Notes under the pieces: generated by a model
The model's input: the letters and a program-made list of their open reading frames with translations, nothing else
Database searches by the model: none
Told to the model about the DNA's origin: nothing
Shown: one piece after another, positions 13,644 to 14,373 of the stretch
How positions within the stretch are numbered: the stretch's first letter is position 1
Layout: each line of letters opens with the position of its first letter
Position numbers and translations under genes: made by a program
From: Actinomycetes bacterium
Lineage (GTDB): Bacteria > Actinomycetota > Acidimicrobiia > Acidimicrobiales > Palsa-688
Assembly (NCBI GenBank): GCA_021816565.1
Contig: JAKAXN010000077.1
Coordinates: 1-14,373 of the forward strand
DNA length: 14,373 nucleotides
Reading direction: 5' to 3'

Positions 13644-14373
13644 CTATTTCGAGGAGACCACCTTGCGGTAGCCGGTCTCGATACCCGAGAACACCACGAA
13701 CACGGCCAGCCCACCAGCCACCGCCGCCAGCACCGCCACACCCCAGGTGTAGCCGGACAGCCGGAGCAACTCGGCGTCGGTCCCGTAGGACCGGCCCGGG
13801 TTGAACTGCACGGCCGACACCATCAGGAAGATCCCCACCGGCATGAACACCAGCGCCCGGGCCGTGATACCGACGACCCCCGCGGCTGCGGCCAGGGACC
13901 GGACCGGGCCGGGCGCCCGGTCCAGGTCCAGGCCGTCTCGGAAGTCCTGTCTCAGGGCGCCCCGGATCTGCTGGGCGCACACCGCCAGCAGGATGATCCC
14001 CACCCCGAACACGATGATCTGTCCGCCGGGCAGGCCCAGCAGCTCGGCGGTGGTCTTCTGCTGCTGCTGCTGCGACCCGGTGGCGTAGTCCCCCGCCAGG
14101 TAGGACGCCGGCACGTAGGCCAGCCCCAGGTAGAACAGCCCCTGCAGCGCGGTCAGCACCCGGCGGCCCTTCGAGACCGAGTCGTCCCTGACCGCCCCCA
14201 CCAGCCGGCCCACCCCGAACAGCGCGAACCCGAGGGCCACCGCGGCTATGGCCATCTTGCCGATCAGCGGCCGGCTGACCAGCGCCAGGGCTCCGTGGGC
14301 GTCCGCCTGGCGCTTGGAGCGGCCCCCCAGGACGGCTATCTGGATGGTGATACCGGTGAGGATGACGTAGAAG
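13644..14373 (-). CDS. DUF1206 membrane protein (N-terminus beyond the window)
   Basis: The last 242 residues are visible; the frame runs open to the right edge, so the start is missing. At least six hydrophobic segments can be read: the edge segment YVILTGITIQIAVLGG, the segment starting MAIAAVALGFALFGVGRL, then GLFYLGLAYVPASYLAG, IIVFGVGIILLAVCAQ, GITARALVFMPVGIFLMVSA and VAVLAAVAGGLAVFVVF. The pattern of a helix, then GGRSKRQADAHGAL, then a helix and G-G-RLV is that of DUF1206 repeats, which occur as three two-helix units; function is unknown. A SQQQQQKT run lies in a loop after the third visible helix. An internal ATG (14253-14255) exists, but DUF1206-type sequence continues upstream of it, so it is not the start. 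Confidence 0.85.
   Translation of the reverse strand, partial: FYVILTGITIQIAVLGGRSKRQADAHGALALVSRPLIGKMAIAAVALGFALFGVGRLVGAVRDDSVSKGRRVLTALQGLFYLGLAYVPASYLAGDYATGSQQQQQKTTAELLGLPGGQIIVFGVGIILLAVCAQQIRGALRQDFRDGLDLDRAPGPVRSLAAAAGVVGITARALVFMPVGIFLMVSAVQFNPGRSYGTDAELLRLSGYTWGVAVLAAVAGGLAVFVVFSGIETGYRKVVSSK
14058..14072. repeat. Five CTG units encoding poly-Gln
   Basis: Five consecutive CTG triplets on the plus strand encode five Gln on the minus strand within a loop of the DUF1206 protein. A simple-sequence tract like this can vary in copy number without breaking the frame. No function is implied. Confidence 0.7.

Overview
The window is very GC-rich (by eye about 70% or more), with strong G/C at third codon positions, GTG starts and densely packed genes. 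Together with actinobacterial families (a DUF3516-type helicase, an Rv2258c-like methyltransferase, DUF1206) this points to a high-GC actinobacterium, plausibly an uncultured Acidimicrobiia-like soil or water lineage. That placement is inference. I see no rRNA, tRNA, CRISPR array, transposase or integrase; this looks like ordinary chromosome.

Layout. Bases 1-1346 are on the minus strand: the possible first codons of a gene leaving the window (1-48), a small secreted DUF5666-like protein (139-621) and a CoA-binding-domain protein (834-1346). A divergent spacer (1347-1451) leads into a plus-strand run: an MFS_3-type exporter (1452-2768), a YkgJ-type cysteine-cluster protein (2806-3219), a Ski2-like DEAD/DEAH helicase with DUF3516 C-terminus (3297-5828), a renalase-like FAD enzyme (5849-6841) and an Rv2258c-like SAM methyltransferase (6865-7950). 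A convergent minus-strand membrane protein (7940-8470) overlaps the methyltransferase end by 11 bp. A second divergent spacer (8471-8589) leads into an NCS1-family permease (8590-10068), a fused Baeyer-Villiger monooxygenase/esterase (10222-12813) and an inositol-monophosphatase-family protein (12844-13623). A DUF1206 membrane protein (13644 to the right edge) converges on this block. No stretch without a gene exceeds 300 bases.

The most interesting gene is the 863-residue fusion. Its first ~540 residues are a near full-length phenylacetone-monooxygenase-like BVMO. The last ~310 are a complete hormone-sensitive-lipase-type esterase with its N-terminal cap, oxyanion loop and Ser-Asp-His residues. 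In a canonical pair the first domain would turn a ketone into an ester and the second would hydrolyse it. However, the BVMO fingerprint histidine is replaced by leucine (residue 169), so the first activity may be altered. The NCS1 permease upstream could supply a substrate, but nothing in the sequence proves that.

Start signals come in two types. Several genes have a TAnnnT-like -10 element only about 6 bases before the start codon and no Shine-Dalgarno, suggesting leaderless mRNAs. Others have clear Shine-Dalgarno sequences. An 11-bp-period direct repeat upstream of the secreted protein resembles a binding site of an OmpR/PhoP-type response regulator.
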